DNA from: an uncultured Bacilli bacterium | GTDB lineage: Bacteria > Bacillota_I > Bacilli_A > RF39 > UBA660 | Assembly (NCBI GenBank): GCA_944329425.1 | Contig: CALVIG010000002.1 | Location: 139,880 to 192,381, forward strand | Length of the DNA stretch: 52,502 nucleotides | Direction of reading: 5' to 3' | In this document: in pieces, positions 1-8,772 of the stretch | How positions within the stretch are numbered: position 1 is the first letter of the stretch | Layout: every line of letters starts with the position of its first letter | Translations under genes and position numbers: made by a program | Notes under the pieces: model-generated | Seen by the model: only the letters and a program-made list of their open reading frames with translations | Told to the model about the DNA's origin: nothing | Database searches by the model: none

Positions 1-2658
1 AAAAACTCTTATATCACCTATAAAAACGATTACATTGAAACCGAGTGGTGGATATTAAAGAAATTTTTTGATGAAGGTTTATTTTATGAGGGTGTTAAGA
101 TAACTCCTTATTGTCCTAGGTGTGGAACTAGTTTAGCTTCTCATGAAGTTGCACAAGGTTATAAAGAGGTTTCGGTTGATACAGTAATTGTTCCAATGAA
201 GAAAAAGGATGAAGATTGTTATTTCTTGGTATGGACAACAACCCCATGGACCCTTTTATCTAACGTGGCACTATGCGTTAACCCAGATGAAACATACGTT
301 AAGGTAGAGTCGATGGGCTACAAATTCATATTAGCTAAGGCTCTAATGAATAAAGTTTTAGGCGATGACGTTAAGGTGCTTGAAGAATACAAGGGAAAAG
401 ATTTGGAATATACCGAGTATGAGCAATTGTTACCATTCTTAACGGTAAATAAAAAAGCGTTTTTTGTAACTTGTGATAATTACGTTACCATGGAAGATGG
501 TACTGGTGTTGTTCATATAGCACCAGCTTTTGGTGAAGATGATGCTAACGTAGGTAAAAAATATAATTTACCATATTTAAACCCAGTTGGTGAAGATGGT
601 TGTTACACCGAAGGCCCATGGAAGGGCATGAGGGTTTTTGATGCTGATTTAGAAGTTATTAAGTGGTTAAAGGCTAATGATAAATTATTTAAAAAGCAAA
701 GAATCGTTCATAACTATCCGCACTGCTGGAGATGCAAAAGCCCACTTTTGTATTATTCTAAACCAAGTTATTATTTAGAAGTAACTAAGATAAAAGATAA
801 GATTATAGAAGAAAATAAAAAGGTTAACTGGTATCCATCATACGTTGGTGAAAAACGTTTTGGTAACTGGTTAGAAGAATTAAAAGACTGGGCAATATCA
901 CGTCAAAGATATTGGGGAACACCACTTCCTTTGTGGACGTGTTCTTGTGGACATCAAGAAATGATTGGTTCAAGAAAGGAATTAGTAGAAAAAGCCATTG
1001 AAAACATTGATGAAACAATTGATTTACATAGACCATACGTTGATGATGTTCATTTAAGGTGCCCTAAGTGTGGAAAAGAAATGACAAGAACAACCGACGT
1101 AATAGATTGTTGGTTTGATTCAGGTTCTATGCCGTTTGCACAGTATCATTATCCGTTTGAAAACAAAGAATTATGGGAAGAACAATTTCCAGCGGATTTT
1201 ATCGCGGAAGGAATTGATCAAACAAGAGGTTGGTTTTATTCACTTTTAGTTATTTCAACTTTTGTTACTGGAAAAAGTCCTTATAAGAACGTGTTAGTAA
1301 ATGATTTATTACTTGATAAAAACGGTCAAAAGATGCATAAATCAAGGGGTAACGCAATTGAACCGTTTAGTTTAATAGAAAAAAACGGGGTTGATTCCAT
1401 AAGATGGTATTTACCATATGTTTCACCAGTATGGACCCCAATAAAATTCGACGAAGAAGGTTTAAAGGAAGTATATTCAAAATTCTTTAATACCTTTAAA
1501 AACACGTATTCGTTTTTCGCGTTATACGCTAACACCGATAACGTTGATCCAAGAACGTTTGAGGTTAAATATGAAGACATGGAAGAAATTGATAAATGGT
1601 TATTATCAAAATATAATAAATTATTAGACTATGTTACTAAAGCCTATGATGAATATGACTTAACAAGGGTTGTAAGAAGTGTAACTGATTTTGTTAGTGA
1701 AGATTTATCTAATTGGTACATAAGAAGAAACAGACGTAGGTTTTGGTCAAGTACCTTGGATAATAGTAAAAAAGCCGTTTATAAAACTACTTATGAAGTG
1801 TTAGTTGGTTTATGTAAGATAATTGCACCAATAGTGTCATTTACGGCGGAGGAAATATACACAAAACTAACTGGTGATACTTCCGTTCACTTACAAGATT
1901 TCCCTAAAGCTGATTTATCTTTAGTTAATGATAGAATAGAAAATAAAATGGATTTGGTAAGGGATTTGATTTCGTTAGGAAGAAACGCCCGTGAAGAAGT
2001 TAAAATAAAAGTTAGGCAACCAATTAGTGAAGTATTAATTGATGGAAAAAACAAAGAATTAATAAGTGATTTAGACGAACTTATAAAAGAAGAATTAAAC
2101 GTTAAGAAAGTTACTTACATAAGTGACTTATCAGAGTACATGAATTTTGAAGTAAAACCAAACTTTAAGGTGGTTGGTAAAATATTTGGACCAAAAATTA
2201 AATTATATCAACAAGAACTTCAAAATTTAACCAATGAAGACGTTCAATTTATTCAAAAAGGTGAAGCAGTAACGATAAAAGTAGATGGTGAGTTATTTGA
2301 CGTAACCGAAGATATGGTTGATATAAGGGTATCCGCTAAGGATGGTTATGACGTTGCTAAAGATACCAATAATTTCATTATATTAAATACTAACTTAACC
2401 GAAGACTTAATTAATGAGGGAATTGCAAGAGAATTAATTTCTAAGGTTCAAAACTTAAGAAAGCAAAAAGATTTTGATGTTGCGGATAGAATAAAACTAT
2501 ACTATGACGCAAACGAAGGCTTCGATAAAGTAATTAATGATTTTAAAGACATGATAAAAAAGGAAACTCTAAGTTTAGAATTAATTAAAAAAGAAGGATT
2601 AAAAGAAATATTTAACCTTAATGGTGTAGAAGTTAAATTAGATGTAGAAAAGGCTTAA
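1..2658 (+). CDS. ileS: Isoleucyl-tRNA synthetase, 3' part (start lies before the window)
   Basis: Charges tRNA-Ile with isoleucine in the cytoplasm. The frame is open from base 1, so at least 885 residues are present and the N-terminal HIGH-type signature is missing. The first visible block contains PYCPRCGTSLASHEVAQGYK, typical of the eukaryote-like (type 2) IleRS branch. The class I second signature reads KMHKS (bases 1330-1344) instead of KMSKS. CxxC pairs (CWRC, CPKC) and the anticodon-binding and C-terminal domains follow. Known biology: type 2 IleRS enzymes are often poorly sensitive to mupirocin; whether this one is cannot be judged without the HIGH region. The stop codon sits inside the terminator stem. 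An internal ATG at 196 is in frame but is not the true start. Confidence 0.96.
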   Translation, partial: KNSYITYKNDYIETEWWILKKFFDEGLFYEGVKITPYCPRCGTSLASHEVAQGYKEVSVDTVIVPMKKKDEDCYFLVWTTTPWTLLSNVALCVNPDETYVKVESMGYKFILAKALMNKVLGDDVKVLEEYKGKDLEYTEYEQLLPFLTVNKKAFFVTCDNYVTMEDGTGVVHIAPAFGEDDANVGKKYNLPYLNPVGEDGCYTEGPWKGMRVFDADLEVIKWLKANDKLFKKQRIVHNYPHCWRCKSPLLYYSKPSYYLEVTKIKDKIIEENKKVNWYPSYVGEKRFGNWLEELKDWAISRQRYWGTPLPLWTCSCGHQEMIGSRKELVEKAIENIDETIDLHRPYVDDVHLRCPKCGKEMTRTTDVIDCWFDSGSMPFAQYHYPFENKELWEEQFPADFIAEGIDQTRGWFYSLLVISTFVTGKSPYKNVLVNDLLLDKNGQKMHKSRGNAIEPFSLIEKNGVDSIRWYLPYVSPVWTPIKFDEEGLKEVYSKFFNTFKNTYSFFALYANTDNVDPRTFEVKYEDMEEIDKWLLSKYNKLLDYVTKAYDEYDLTRVVRSVTDFVSEDLSNWYIRRNRRRFWSSTLDNSKKAVYKTTYEVLVGLCKIIAPIVSFTAEEIYTKLTGDTSVHLQDFPKADLSLVNDRIENKMDLVRDLISLGRNAREEVKIKVRQPISEVLIDGKNKELISDLDELIKEELNVKKVTYISDLSEYMNFEVKPNFKVVGKIFGPKIKLYQQELQNLTNEDVQFIQKGEAVTIKVDGELFDVTEDMVDIRVSAKDGYDVAKDTNNFIILNTNLTEDLINEGIARELISKVQNLRKQKDFDVADRIKLYYDANEGFDKVINDFKDMIKKETLSLELIKKEGLKEIFNLNGVEVKLDVEKA

Positions 2659-2675
2659 AAATAAGCCTTTTTTTT
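2651..2675 (+). terminator. Intrinsic terminator of ileS
   Basis: Seven-base stem AGGCTTA/TAAGCCT with a four-base loop and a run of about eight T. The ileS stop codon is part of the left arm. The T-tract runs straight into the promoter of the next gene. Confidence 0.85.
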
Positions 2676-2683
2676 GTTATAAT
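2675..2683 (+). promoter_or_regulatory. Extended -10 promoter for the dTMP kinase gene
   Basis: TGTTATAAT (TGnTATAAT, perfect -10) begins on the last T of the ileS terminator and lies about 18 bases before the start codon. No good -35 is visible, as expected when the TG extension is present. Confidence 0.55.
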
Positions 2684-2701
2684 TATGTTGGAGGTTAAAT
2701 A

Positions 2702-3367
2702 ATGAAGGGTAAATTAATAGTAATAGAAGGAGCGTGTGATGGTGTTGGTAAAACAACTCAGTTTAACTTGTTAAAAGAGTATTTAGAAAATAATGGTTAT
2801 AAAGTTTATACCCACCATTTTCCAACTTATCATTCAAAGCAAGGAAAAACAACTGAATATTATTTAAACGGCGATTTTGGATCACCTGAAGAATTATCAC
2901 CTTATTTAGTAAATTCGTTTTATGCTTTAGATAGAGCTATTACTTGGAAACAAGAATTAAAAGAAAAGTATGAACAAGGGTATGTAATATTATTAGACAG
3001 ATACACAACTTCAAGTTTAATATATCAGTCATCTTTAATTGAAGACGAAAAAGAAAAACTAAAGTTTATGAATTTCGTTGAAGATTATGAATATATGAAA
3101 TTAAACATAAAAAAACCAGATATGGTTATATTCTTAACCGCTGATTATGATGTAATATTAAACATGAGACAAAAAAGGGTAGATAATGATGGTGTATTAA
3201 ATGACGTTTATGAGCGTAATGAAACGTTAATGAAAAAAATATATGATAATTCGAGTTTTGTAGCAAAGAACTCAGGATTTAGCGTGGTAAAATGTGATAA
3301 AAACGGTAAAATGAAAAGCATCGATGATATTCAATCCGAAATAAGGAGCTTAATAAAAAATATTTAA
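2702..3367 (+). CDS. tmk: Thymidylate kinase-like deoxynucleoside monophosphate kinase
   Basis: Phosphorylates dTMP to dTDP for DNA synthesis (family role). The 221-residue protein starts with a P-loop, EGACDGVGKTTQ (residues about 9-20), one residue longer around the loop than the usual EGxDGSGKTTQ. The DRYTTSS motif near residue 99 matches the DR(Y/W) nucleoside-binding motif of the family. The lid region RQKRVDNDGV differs from E. coli Tmk. A GGAGG Shine-Dalgarno lies eight bases upstream of ATG 2702. It stands alone between two terminators, not beside holB as in Bacillus. A related dNMP kinase specificity cannot be excluded. Confidence 0.85.
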   Translation: MKGKLIVIEGACDGVGKTTQFNLLKEYLENNGYKVYTHHFPTYHSKQGKTTEYYLNGDFGSPEELSPYLVNSFYALDRAITWKQELKEKYEQGYVILLDRYTTSSLIYQSSLIEDEKEKLKFMNFVEDYEYMKLNIKKPDMVIFLTADYDVILNMRQKRVDNDGVLNDVYERNETLMKKIYDNSSFVAKNSGFSVVKCDKNGKMKSIDDIQSEIRSLIKNI

Positions 3368-3372
3368 GTGTC

Positions 3373-3411
3373 AAAGATAAGTTAATCTAGAATTGACTTA
3401 TCTTTTTTTTT
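3373..3411 (+). terminator. Intrinsic terminator after tmk
   Basis: Thirteen-pair stem (one G-T pair) of AAAGATAAGTTAA with its partner at 3393-3405, a seven-base loop, then a T-run. Confidence 0.85.
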
Positions 3412-3449
3412 ATATTAAAATTATATTCAGAATAGAAGAGGTGTTTAAC

Positions 3450-4550
3450 ATGAGTACTATGAAAAAAATTTCTTGTTTTTTATGCTTTATATTTGTTGCT
3501 AGTATTGTTGGAATTTGTAATGTTAAAGCTATAAATATAACAATTGAAGGTGCTGATAAAGTTTCGTTAAATAAAACAATAGATATAAAATTTACGGTTT
3601 CTGATTATAATGATGTGCCTGGCAATATATATATTGATTATCCTTCTAATATATTACAATGCAATTCAAATTGCCCAAAAACTCAAAAAATCACTGGGAA
3701 TACAACTTTTACTTATCAATTTAGAGGTATTTCAAATGGTGAAGCCTTAATAAGAGTTACTTCTAGTTATAATATTCCTGATGCCTCTCCCAAAAAAATA
3801 ATTGTAGGGGCGGGTACTACCAGTACCACTAAACCAGCTCCATCAGCTCCTACGCCTAGTACTACGACGCAAGCGCTTAAATCAAATAACGCAAACCTTA
3901 AGACGTTAGAGATTGTTGGTAGTGATGATAGTGAAGTGGTTTTATCTCCTAGCTTTTCTAGTAACGTCTATGAGTATTCCGCAACCGTAGCGGGTGAAGT
4001 TAAAACGATTACCATTAATGCTACGATGGAAGATAGTAAAGCAAACATGGTTGTAAGCAATAATGCCACTGAAGAATTAGTGGCTGGGGAAAATAATAAA
4101 ATAGTTATTACGGTAACCGCAGAAGATGGGACTAAAAAAGCTTATACGATTAACATTAAAAGGGAAGCTTTAACCGCTGATGCTACGTTAAAATCATTAA
4201 CCATAAAAGAATGTAGTGATTTTAAACTTAAGGAAAATAAGTTTTCTTATAGCGTTAAAATAAAAGATTCCGTTAAAAAGTTAACCCTTGATTACGTTAC
4301 GTCTGATGAAAATGCTGAGGTTAGTATAAGTGGGAACGAAAATTTAAAAAATGGTTCTAAAGTTAAAATTTTAGTAACTGCCCAAGACGGTACCAAAAAA
4401 GAATACGTTTTAAACATAGTTAAAGATACCGAAACAACTAAAAAAAGTTCAGTTGACGTAGAAGCCGAGAAAAATCCTCTTATTATAATGGCTTTATCAA
4501 TGGTTGCGTTTGGATTAATTGGTGGAATTATATATGTAATTAAAAAATAA
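3450..4550 (+). CDS. Secreted, membrane-anchored beta-sandwich protein with cadherin-like repeats
   Basis: No enzymatic function is evident. The 366-residue protein begins with a signal peptide (KKISCFLCFIFVASIVGICN), followed by an Ig-like beta domain with a closely spaced Cys pair (QCNSNC). Next come a Thr/Ser/Pro linker near residue 130 and two bacterial cadherin-like beta-sandwich units (PF12733 type), each ending in AEDGTKKAYTINI / AQDGTKKEYVLNI. A C-terminal membrane segment (LIIMALSMVAFGLIGGIIY) precedes a positive tail. There is no LPxTG-type sortase motif. ATG 3450 was chosen because GAGGTG lies seven bases upstream; the open frame extends 19 codons further into the preceding terminator. 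Probably a surface-exposed adhesion or structural protein. Confidence 0.75.
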   Translation: MSTMKKISCFLCFIFVASIVGICNVKAINITIEGADKVSLNKTIDIKFTVSDYNDVPGNIYIDYPSNILQCNSNCPKTQKITGNTTFTYQFRGISNGEALIRVTSSYNIPDASPKKIIVGAGTTSTTKPAPSAPTPSTTTQALKSNNANLKTLEIVGSDDSEVVLSPSFSSNVYEYSATVAGEVKTITINATMEDSKANMVVSNNATEELVAGENNKIVITVTAEDGTKKAYTINIKREALTADATLKSLTIKECSDFKLKENKFSYSVKIKDSVKKLTLDYVTSDENAEVSISGNENLKNGSKVKILVTAQDGTKKEYVLNIVKDTETTKKSSVDVEAEKNPLIIMALSMVAFGLIGGIIYVIKK

Positions 4551-4570
4551 GGAGTAAAATCCTTATTTTT
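4543..4570. terminator. Bidirectional terminator between the cadherin-like gene and sigK
   Basis: Stem AAAAATAAGGA/TCCTTATTTTT with loop GTAAAA. A-run and T-run flanks give a T-tract on either strand, serving both convergent genes. Confidence 0.85.
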
Positions 4571-5258
4571 TATTGTTTCTAATAAATTCTCTTAGAATTT
4601 TAGTAAGTGCTCTTTTTTCAATTCTTGATACGTAGCTTCTTGAAATTTTGAATTCTTTTGCAATTTCTTTTTGCGTTTGTTCTTTTGTATTATATAAACC
4701 ATACCTTTTAATGATTATTTCTTTTTCTCGTTTTGTTAAAACATCAATGAATTTGTATAGCAACTTTATGTTATCTTGGAGGTCTATATCATTTACGTAA
4801 TCAGGGTTTGGGGTTTTTAATATGTCTAAAAACGATATTTCATTTCCATCTTTATCAAAGCCTACTGATTCGTTAATACTTATGTTTTTGTTATTTTTTT
4901 TATTTGCTCTGTAAAACATCAATATTTCATTTTCAACGCATCTTGCAGCATAAGTGGTTAACTTTGTACCATTTTTGTTTGAAAACGTATCTATGCCTTT
5001 AATAAGACCAATCGTTCCAATACTAATTAAATCATCTACATCGTCTTTTCCATTATCATATTTTTTTACTATGTGTGCTACTAAACGTAAATTGTGTTCA
5101 ACCAATTTATTTCTAGCATTTTTATCACCATCTAACATTTTTTTTATTAATTCATCTTCTTGTTCTTTCGGTAGGGGATCGGGAAACGTTTTACTTCCAT
5201 AGCTACCGGTACCGATTAATAAACCCTTTATAATTTCCGTTATAATACTTAAAAACAA
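4563..5258 (-). CDS. sigK: Mother-cell sporulation sigma factor sigma-K (pro-form)
   Basis: Late mother-cell RNA polymerase sigma factor controlling coat and cortex maturation genes. Sequence and length (231 residues) match SigK: the FPDPLP entry motif, ARNKLVEHNLRLVAHIVKKY (region 2), DLISIGTIGLIKGIDTF, and a region 4 helix-turn-helix ending in RSYVSRIEKRALTKI. A hydrophobic N-terminal pro-sequence of about 19 residues (LSIITEIIKGLLIG) precedes a Ser-Tyr pair that aligns with the Bacillus pro-SigK cleavage site, consistent with the SpoIVFB gene near 11.8 kb. The gene is uninterrupted (no skin element). Start: GTG 5267 overlaps the AGGAG Shine-Dalgarno, so TTG 5258, six bases further on, is preferred. 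Confidence 0.93.
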   Translation of the reverse strand: MFLSIITEIIKGLLIGTGSYGSKTFPDPLPKEQEDELIKKMLDGDKNARNKLVEHNLRLVAHIVKKYDNGKDDVDDLISIGTIGLIKGIDTFSNKNGTKLTTYAARCVENEILMFYRANKKNNKNISINESVGFDKDGNEISFLDILKTPNPDYVNDIDLQDNIKLLYKFIDVLTKREKEIIIKRYGLYNTKEQTQKEIAKEFKISRSYVSRIEKRALTKILREFIRNNKK

Positions 5259-5303
5259 ATTTATCACTCCTGATAAATTATATGAAAAAATAATGTCTAT
5301 TTA

Positions 5304-5312
5304 TGTTATAAT
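5304..5312 (+). promoter_or_regulatory. Extended -10 promoter for prsW
   Basis: TGTTATAAT, 66 bases before the prsW start. No clear -35 box. Confidence 0.5.
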
Positions 5313-5378
5313 AAAAAAGATATTAAAGTTAAGTTTTGACTAGTAATTGTTTGTAAGTTTTGTTTAAAGAGGGAAAAT

Positions 5379-6299
5379 ATGATAAATTTAAGTTTCGATT
5401 TTAATCTATTTAATAATTATTATTATTTTTATGAACGTTTATTGGTACTTATTTTTTCTCTTGTACCAACTTTACTTTTAGTAGCGTTCGTATTATATAC
5501 GGATAGAAAAAGTAGGGAACCGGTAAAAAACGTGGTTTTATGTTTATTATCCGGAATATTAACCATTTCCGTAGCTGGTTACTTTGAAAATCTGGTTATG
5601 CCATATTTTTCAAATAATACTATATTAACATTTATTTGGGCGTTCATTGAGGAACTTTCTAAGATTGCTATTTTCTTTTTATTTATTTTTGATAATAAAC
5701 ACTATGATGATATATATGATGGTATTGTTTATATGATGCTTATCGCGCTTTCCTTTGCGGGACTAGAAAACATTATGTATGCTTTTTCAGAAAGTACCAT
5801 AAATGATAGTATTAGTTTAGCGTTAATGAGGGATTTTACAACCGTTCCACTTCATGTAATATGCGGTATAGTTATTGGATACTTTATGTCACTTGGAAGT
5901 TTTTCTAAGAGTAAAGATAAAAAGATCATTAATTTTTCTTTAGCGATAGTAGTTCCTTCATTAATTCATGGAAGTTTTAACTTCTTAATGAATTTTTTAG
6001 GCAATTTAAAAATTGATTATAATAATTCTATTCAGGTTCTATTGTTTGAAATTTTACCATTATTAGTTATTATGATATCATTGTTTTATCTTGCTGCAAA
6101 GGTTTCAAAAAAGGCTCTTAGCCTTAATAAAACGTTTATTAATAATGAACAGTATGATAAAAAACATAACTATTTAATGACTAATGAGGAATATTTATAT
6201 AGTTCTATTAGAACAAGAAGAATAAAAATGTATCAAAAAACCAGTTTATCAAGAAATAAAGAAGAGGATGATGTTTATGATAAAGAGATTTCTTCCTGA
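5379..6299 (+). CDS. prsW: PrsW-type intramembrane metalloprotease
   Basis: Polytopic membrane protease; in B. subtilis PrsW makes the first cut in the anti-sigma factor RsiW. The 306-residue protein has about eight hydrophobic segments and the family motifs in order: FIEELSK (glutamate pair, residue about 90), SFAGLENIMY, TVPLHVICGIVIG and PSLIHGSFNF, which supply the Glu/His metal ligands. The C-terminal 55 residues are cytoplasmic and basic. The last 23 bases overlap yqeG, suggesting translational coupling. No anti-sigma substrate is encoded in the window, so its target here is unknown. Confidence 0.85.
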   Translation: MINLSFDFNLFNNYYYFYERLLVLIFSLVPTLLLVAFVLYTDRKSREPVKNVVLCLLSGILTISVAGYFENLVMPYFSNNTILTFIWAFIEELSKIAIFFLFIFDNKHYDDIYDGIVYMMLIALSFAGLENIMYAFSESTINDSISLALMRDFTTVPLHVICGIVIGYFMSLGSFSKSKDKKIINFSLAIVVPSLIHGSFNFLMNFLGNLKIDYNNSIQVLLFEILPLLVIMISLFYLAAKVSKKALSLNKTFINNEQYDKKHNYLMTNEEYLYSSIRTRRIKMYQKTSLSRNKEEDDVYDKEISS

Positions 6300-6798
6300 T
6301 ATGTATCAGGAAAGCATATTTACCATTAATTATAAAAAACTTAAGAAAAATGGTATAAAGTGTATTTTGTTTGACGTTGATAACACGATAACTCCTGCTA
6401 GGGAAGAAAAGTTTTATGAACAAACAAAAAAATTAATTAATAAATTAAAAAAAGATTTTAAAATAATTTTATTTTCTAATAACTTTCCTAAAAGAATTAA
6501 GAAGTTTGGTGATTACTATTCGGTTGATATTGCTTGTGTGTCCTTAAAACCATTTTCTTTTAAATATCGATATATTTTAAATAAATATGGGTATAAAAAT
6601 ACTGAGGTAGCCGCTATCGGAGATCAGTTATTAACGGATATACAGGGAGGAAATAAGGTAAAAATAACAACCATATTGGTAAACCCTATAAGCGAAAAAG
6701 ACGAAAGAGAAACTTGGTTAAACAGACAGATTGAAAAGAAAATATTTAAAGTTTTTGATAAGAGAAAATTATTACAAAAAGGAAAGTACTATGACTAA
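6277..6798 (+). CDS. yqeG: YqeG-family HAD-IIIA phosphatase
   Basis: Cytoplasmic HAD-superfamily hydrolase of unknown physiological substrate, conserved next to yqeH in Firmicutes. The 173-residue protein has motif I FDVDNTITP (residues about 28-36), motif II FSNNFP and motif IV GDQLLTDIQGGN, matching YqeG. ATG 6277 (MIKRFLPDMY) was chosen over 6268 and 6271 because AGAGG ends at 6267 and YqeG proteins begin in this way. The gene overlaps prsW upstream and yqeH by eight bases downstream, so the three genes form one operon. Confidence 0.88.
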   Translation: MIKRFLPDMYQESIFTINYKKLKKNGIKCILFDVDNTITPAREEKFYEQTKKLINKLKKDFKIILFSNNFPKRIKKFGDYYSVDIACVSLKPFSFKYRYILNKYGYKNTEVAAIGDQLLTDIQGGNKVKITTILVNPISEKDERETWLNRQIEKKIFKVFDKRKLLQKGKYYD

Positions 6799-7801
6799 AA
6801 AATGTATTGGTTGCGGCGCTTTATTTCAAAGTGATGACCCAAACAAAGAAGGTTACGTAGATAGTTGTATGTTAAAAAAGGCTTTAATATGTCGAAGGTG
6901 TTTTAGAATTAAAAATTACGGTGATTACCAGATTATAAATAAAAGTGAAAGCGATTATAGAAAAATTTTTGATGAAGTAAAAAAAGAAAAAAAACTTGTT
7001 TTATATTTATGTGATATCCTTAACATAGATAATGATATAAGTGAGTTAAAGGGTTTTAACGGATCAGTTATTTTAGTTATTACCAAGGTTGATTTGTTAC
7101 CAAAATCGGTTAAAGAAAAAAAATTATGTGATTATATTAAAAAAAATTATGATTTAAACGTACTTAACGTTATTTTTATAAGTAGTAATAAAAATTACAA
7201 TATTGATTTATTAATGAAAACGATTTTAAAAAACAAAGTCGGTAACGAAATTTACTTAGTTGGTAACACTAACGCCGGTAAAAGCTCCTTGATAAATTGT
7301 TTAATAAAGTCGTATTCTGATGGCGAGTCTTTCGTTACCACAAGCATTATTCCAGCTACCACGATTGACGTTATAAAAATAAAGTTAAATGATGATATAA
7401 CCCTTATAGATACTCCTGGTATTATAAGAAAAGATAATTTTTTGTATAACGAAAAAGTTAACGTTATTAAGGAAATTTCCCCAAAAGCAGAAATAAAACC
7501 CAGAACTTATCAAATGAAACCTAATCAATCAATAATCATTGGAAATTACGCAAGAATTGATTACTTAAGCGATCAAAAAAATAGCTTTACCATTTATTTG
7601 TCTAATGCTATTAAAGTTAGGAGAATAAACGTTAATACTAGTGATTATTTAAAGAATTTAAAGGTTAGTAATTTTAATACAAAACCAAGAAATGATATTG
7701 TAATATCTGGTCTTTGTTTTTGTAAGATAACTTGTGCCGCCAAACTAAAGGTATATACCGAAGAAAAAGTTAGTGTTTACAAAAGAGATAATTTAATATA
7801 A
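6791..7801 (+). CDS. yqeH: YqeH circularly permuted GTPase, 30S ribosome assembly
   Basis: Assists small-subunit ribosome maturation (family role). The 336-residue protein opens with a zinc-finger-like CIGCG...C..CRRC cluster. GTPase motifs then appear in permuted order: TKVD (G4) near residue 101, a G5-like segment, the P-loop GNTNAGKSS near residue 157, threonine-rich G2 and DTPGI (G3). A C-terminal domain ends in a CFCKITCAAKLKVYT segment. ATG 6791 follows AAAGGA by a normal distance and overlaps the yqeG stop. The usual Bacillus partners downstream (aroE, yhbY, nadD) are absent. Confidence 0.92.
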   Translation: MTKKCIGCGALFQSDDPNKEGYVDSCMLKKALICRRCFRIKNYGDYQIINKSESDYRKIFDEVKKEKKLVLYLCDILNIDNDISELKGFNGSVILVITKVDLLPKSVKEKKLCDYIKKNYDLNVLNVIFISSNKNYNIDLLMKTILKNKVGNEIYLVGNTNAGKSSLINCLIKSYSDGESFVTTSIIPATTIDVIKIKLNDDITLIDTPGIIRKDNFLYNEKVNVIKEISPKAEIKPRTYQMKPNQSIIIGNYARIDYLSDQKNSFTIYLSNAIKVRRINVNTSDYLKNLKVSNFNTKPRNDIVISGLCFCKITCAAKLKVYTEEKVSVYKRDNLI

Positions 7802-7843
7802 AATATTCGTAATTATTTTCTAAATGAGGGGGAAAAGAAATTA

Positions 7844-8707
7844 ATGAAAATGGTAGAAAGTAAATTAATCGAATTTGCTAACATAAAAACTTTAGAAAAA
7901 TTTACAAGATCAAGTAATATTTTATTTTCAGATGGGCATGTTGCTTATAATTGGTTTGTTGCGAATAAAAAAGAAATACTAAGTTCTAATAATAAATATT
8001 GCAAATTGGTTCAAAGTCAGTATGAAAACCACCTTAAGTCCGTCAAAGAGGCAAAACTAATGGAAACCACACAAAGCATTCATAATACTTTCGTTAACGC
8101 TAACATTACAAATGAATTTAAAAACATAAAAGACATAAGGAAGTTTGATAAGGATTCAAACATATATTTATCTAATGGTATGACAACTTATGATTGGTTT
8201 ATAGCAAATTCACGCAGTATTTTAGTTGATGGTTGTGGCATGTACAAGGAAATAAGGGAGCAATACTTTAACGCTAAAAAAACCCAAAAAATAATTGAAA
8301 GAAGTAGGGATAAATATTCTTTTTATAAGGATGATAGGCTTTATAAGTTTAACGAGTTTTCAGGTATTGAATTACCATCATCTAAATTAATGAGTGGTGT
8401 ATGGTTTTTACAAAACAAAGAAAGTATATTAAATAGTGATAACCCAGTTGACGTAGAAATTGCTAAGCAGTATAAAAAATACGAGATGTATTATGCTTTG
8501 GTTCTTGAATTTTATTACGAGAAAGATTTATTAAAATTTGATGAACATTCAAACGTAAGGTTTAAAACTGGTTCGTTGATGCCCTTGTGGTGGGAGGTAA
8601 ACAAAGAATCCATTTTATCTTCTGAGTTTTTGCCAGATAAATTAATAAAAAAACAATATGAGGAGTATTTAACCAACGTTTTAGGATCTAGCTTTAAAAA
8701 TAAGTGA
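7844..8707 (+). CDS. Unrecognised cytoplasmic protein of four internal repeats
   Basis: I do not recognise this 287-residue protein. It consists of four diverged units of roughly 65-70 residues, each with the pattern KF(D/T)..SNI..(S/K)(D/N)G....(Y/W)WF..N(K)..IL...........QY..(Y/H)L. Examples are AYNWFVANKKEIL, TYDWFIANSRSIL, SGVWFLQNKESIL and LWWEVNKESIL. There is no signal peptide or membrane segment, and its charge and aromatic content suggest a helical repeat fold. A strong GAGGGGG Shine-Dalgarno precedes ATG 7844. It stands alone after yqeH with only a weak terminator behind it. It may bind protein or nucleic acid, but the sequence does not settle this. Confidence 0.7.
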   Translation: MKMVESKLIEFANIKTLEKFTRSSNILFSDGHVAYNWFVANKKEILSSNNKYCKLVQSQYENHLKSVKEAKLMETTQSIHNTFVNANITNEFKNIKDIRKFDKDSNIYLSNGMTTYDWFIANSRSILVDGCGMYKEIREQYFNAKKTQKIIERSRDKYSFYKDDRLYKFNEFSGIELPSSKLMSGVWFLQNKESILNSDNPVDVEIAKQYKKYEMYYALVLEFYYEKDLLKFDEHSNVRFKTGSLMPLWWEVNKESILSSEFLPDKLIKKQYEEYLTNVLGSSFKNK

Positions 8708-8724
8708 TTACACTTCTTTTTTTT
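8702..8724 (+). terminator. Weak intrinsic terminator
   Basis: Short stem AAGTG/CACTT with loop ATTA, then CTTTTTTTT. Only five pairs. Confidence 0.45.
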
Positions 8725-8772
8725 CGACATTAATTTTAAATTTATTGGCTTATTATGTTTATGGTGATATTT

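Noticed and set aside
3450-4550. Cadherin-like protein as a substrate of the sortase
   Set aside because: The C-terminus has a membrane helix and positive tail but no LPxTG, LPxTA or NPxTG-like motif before it.
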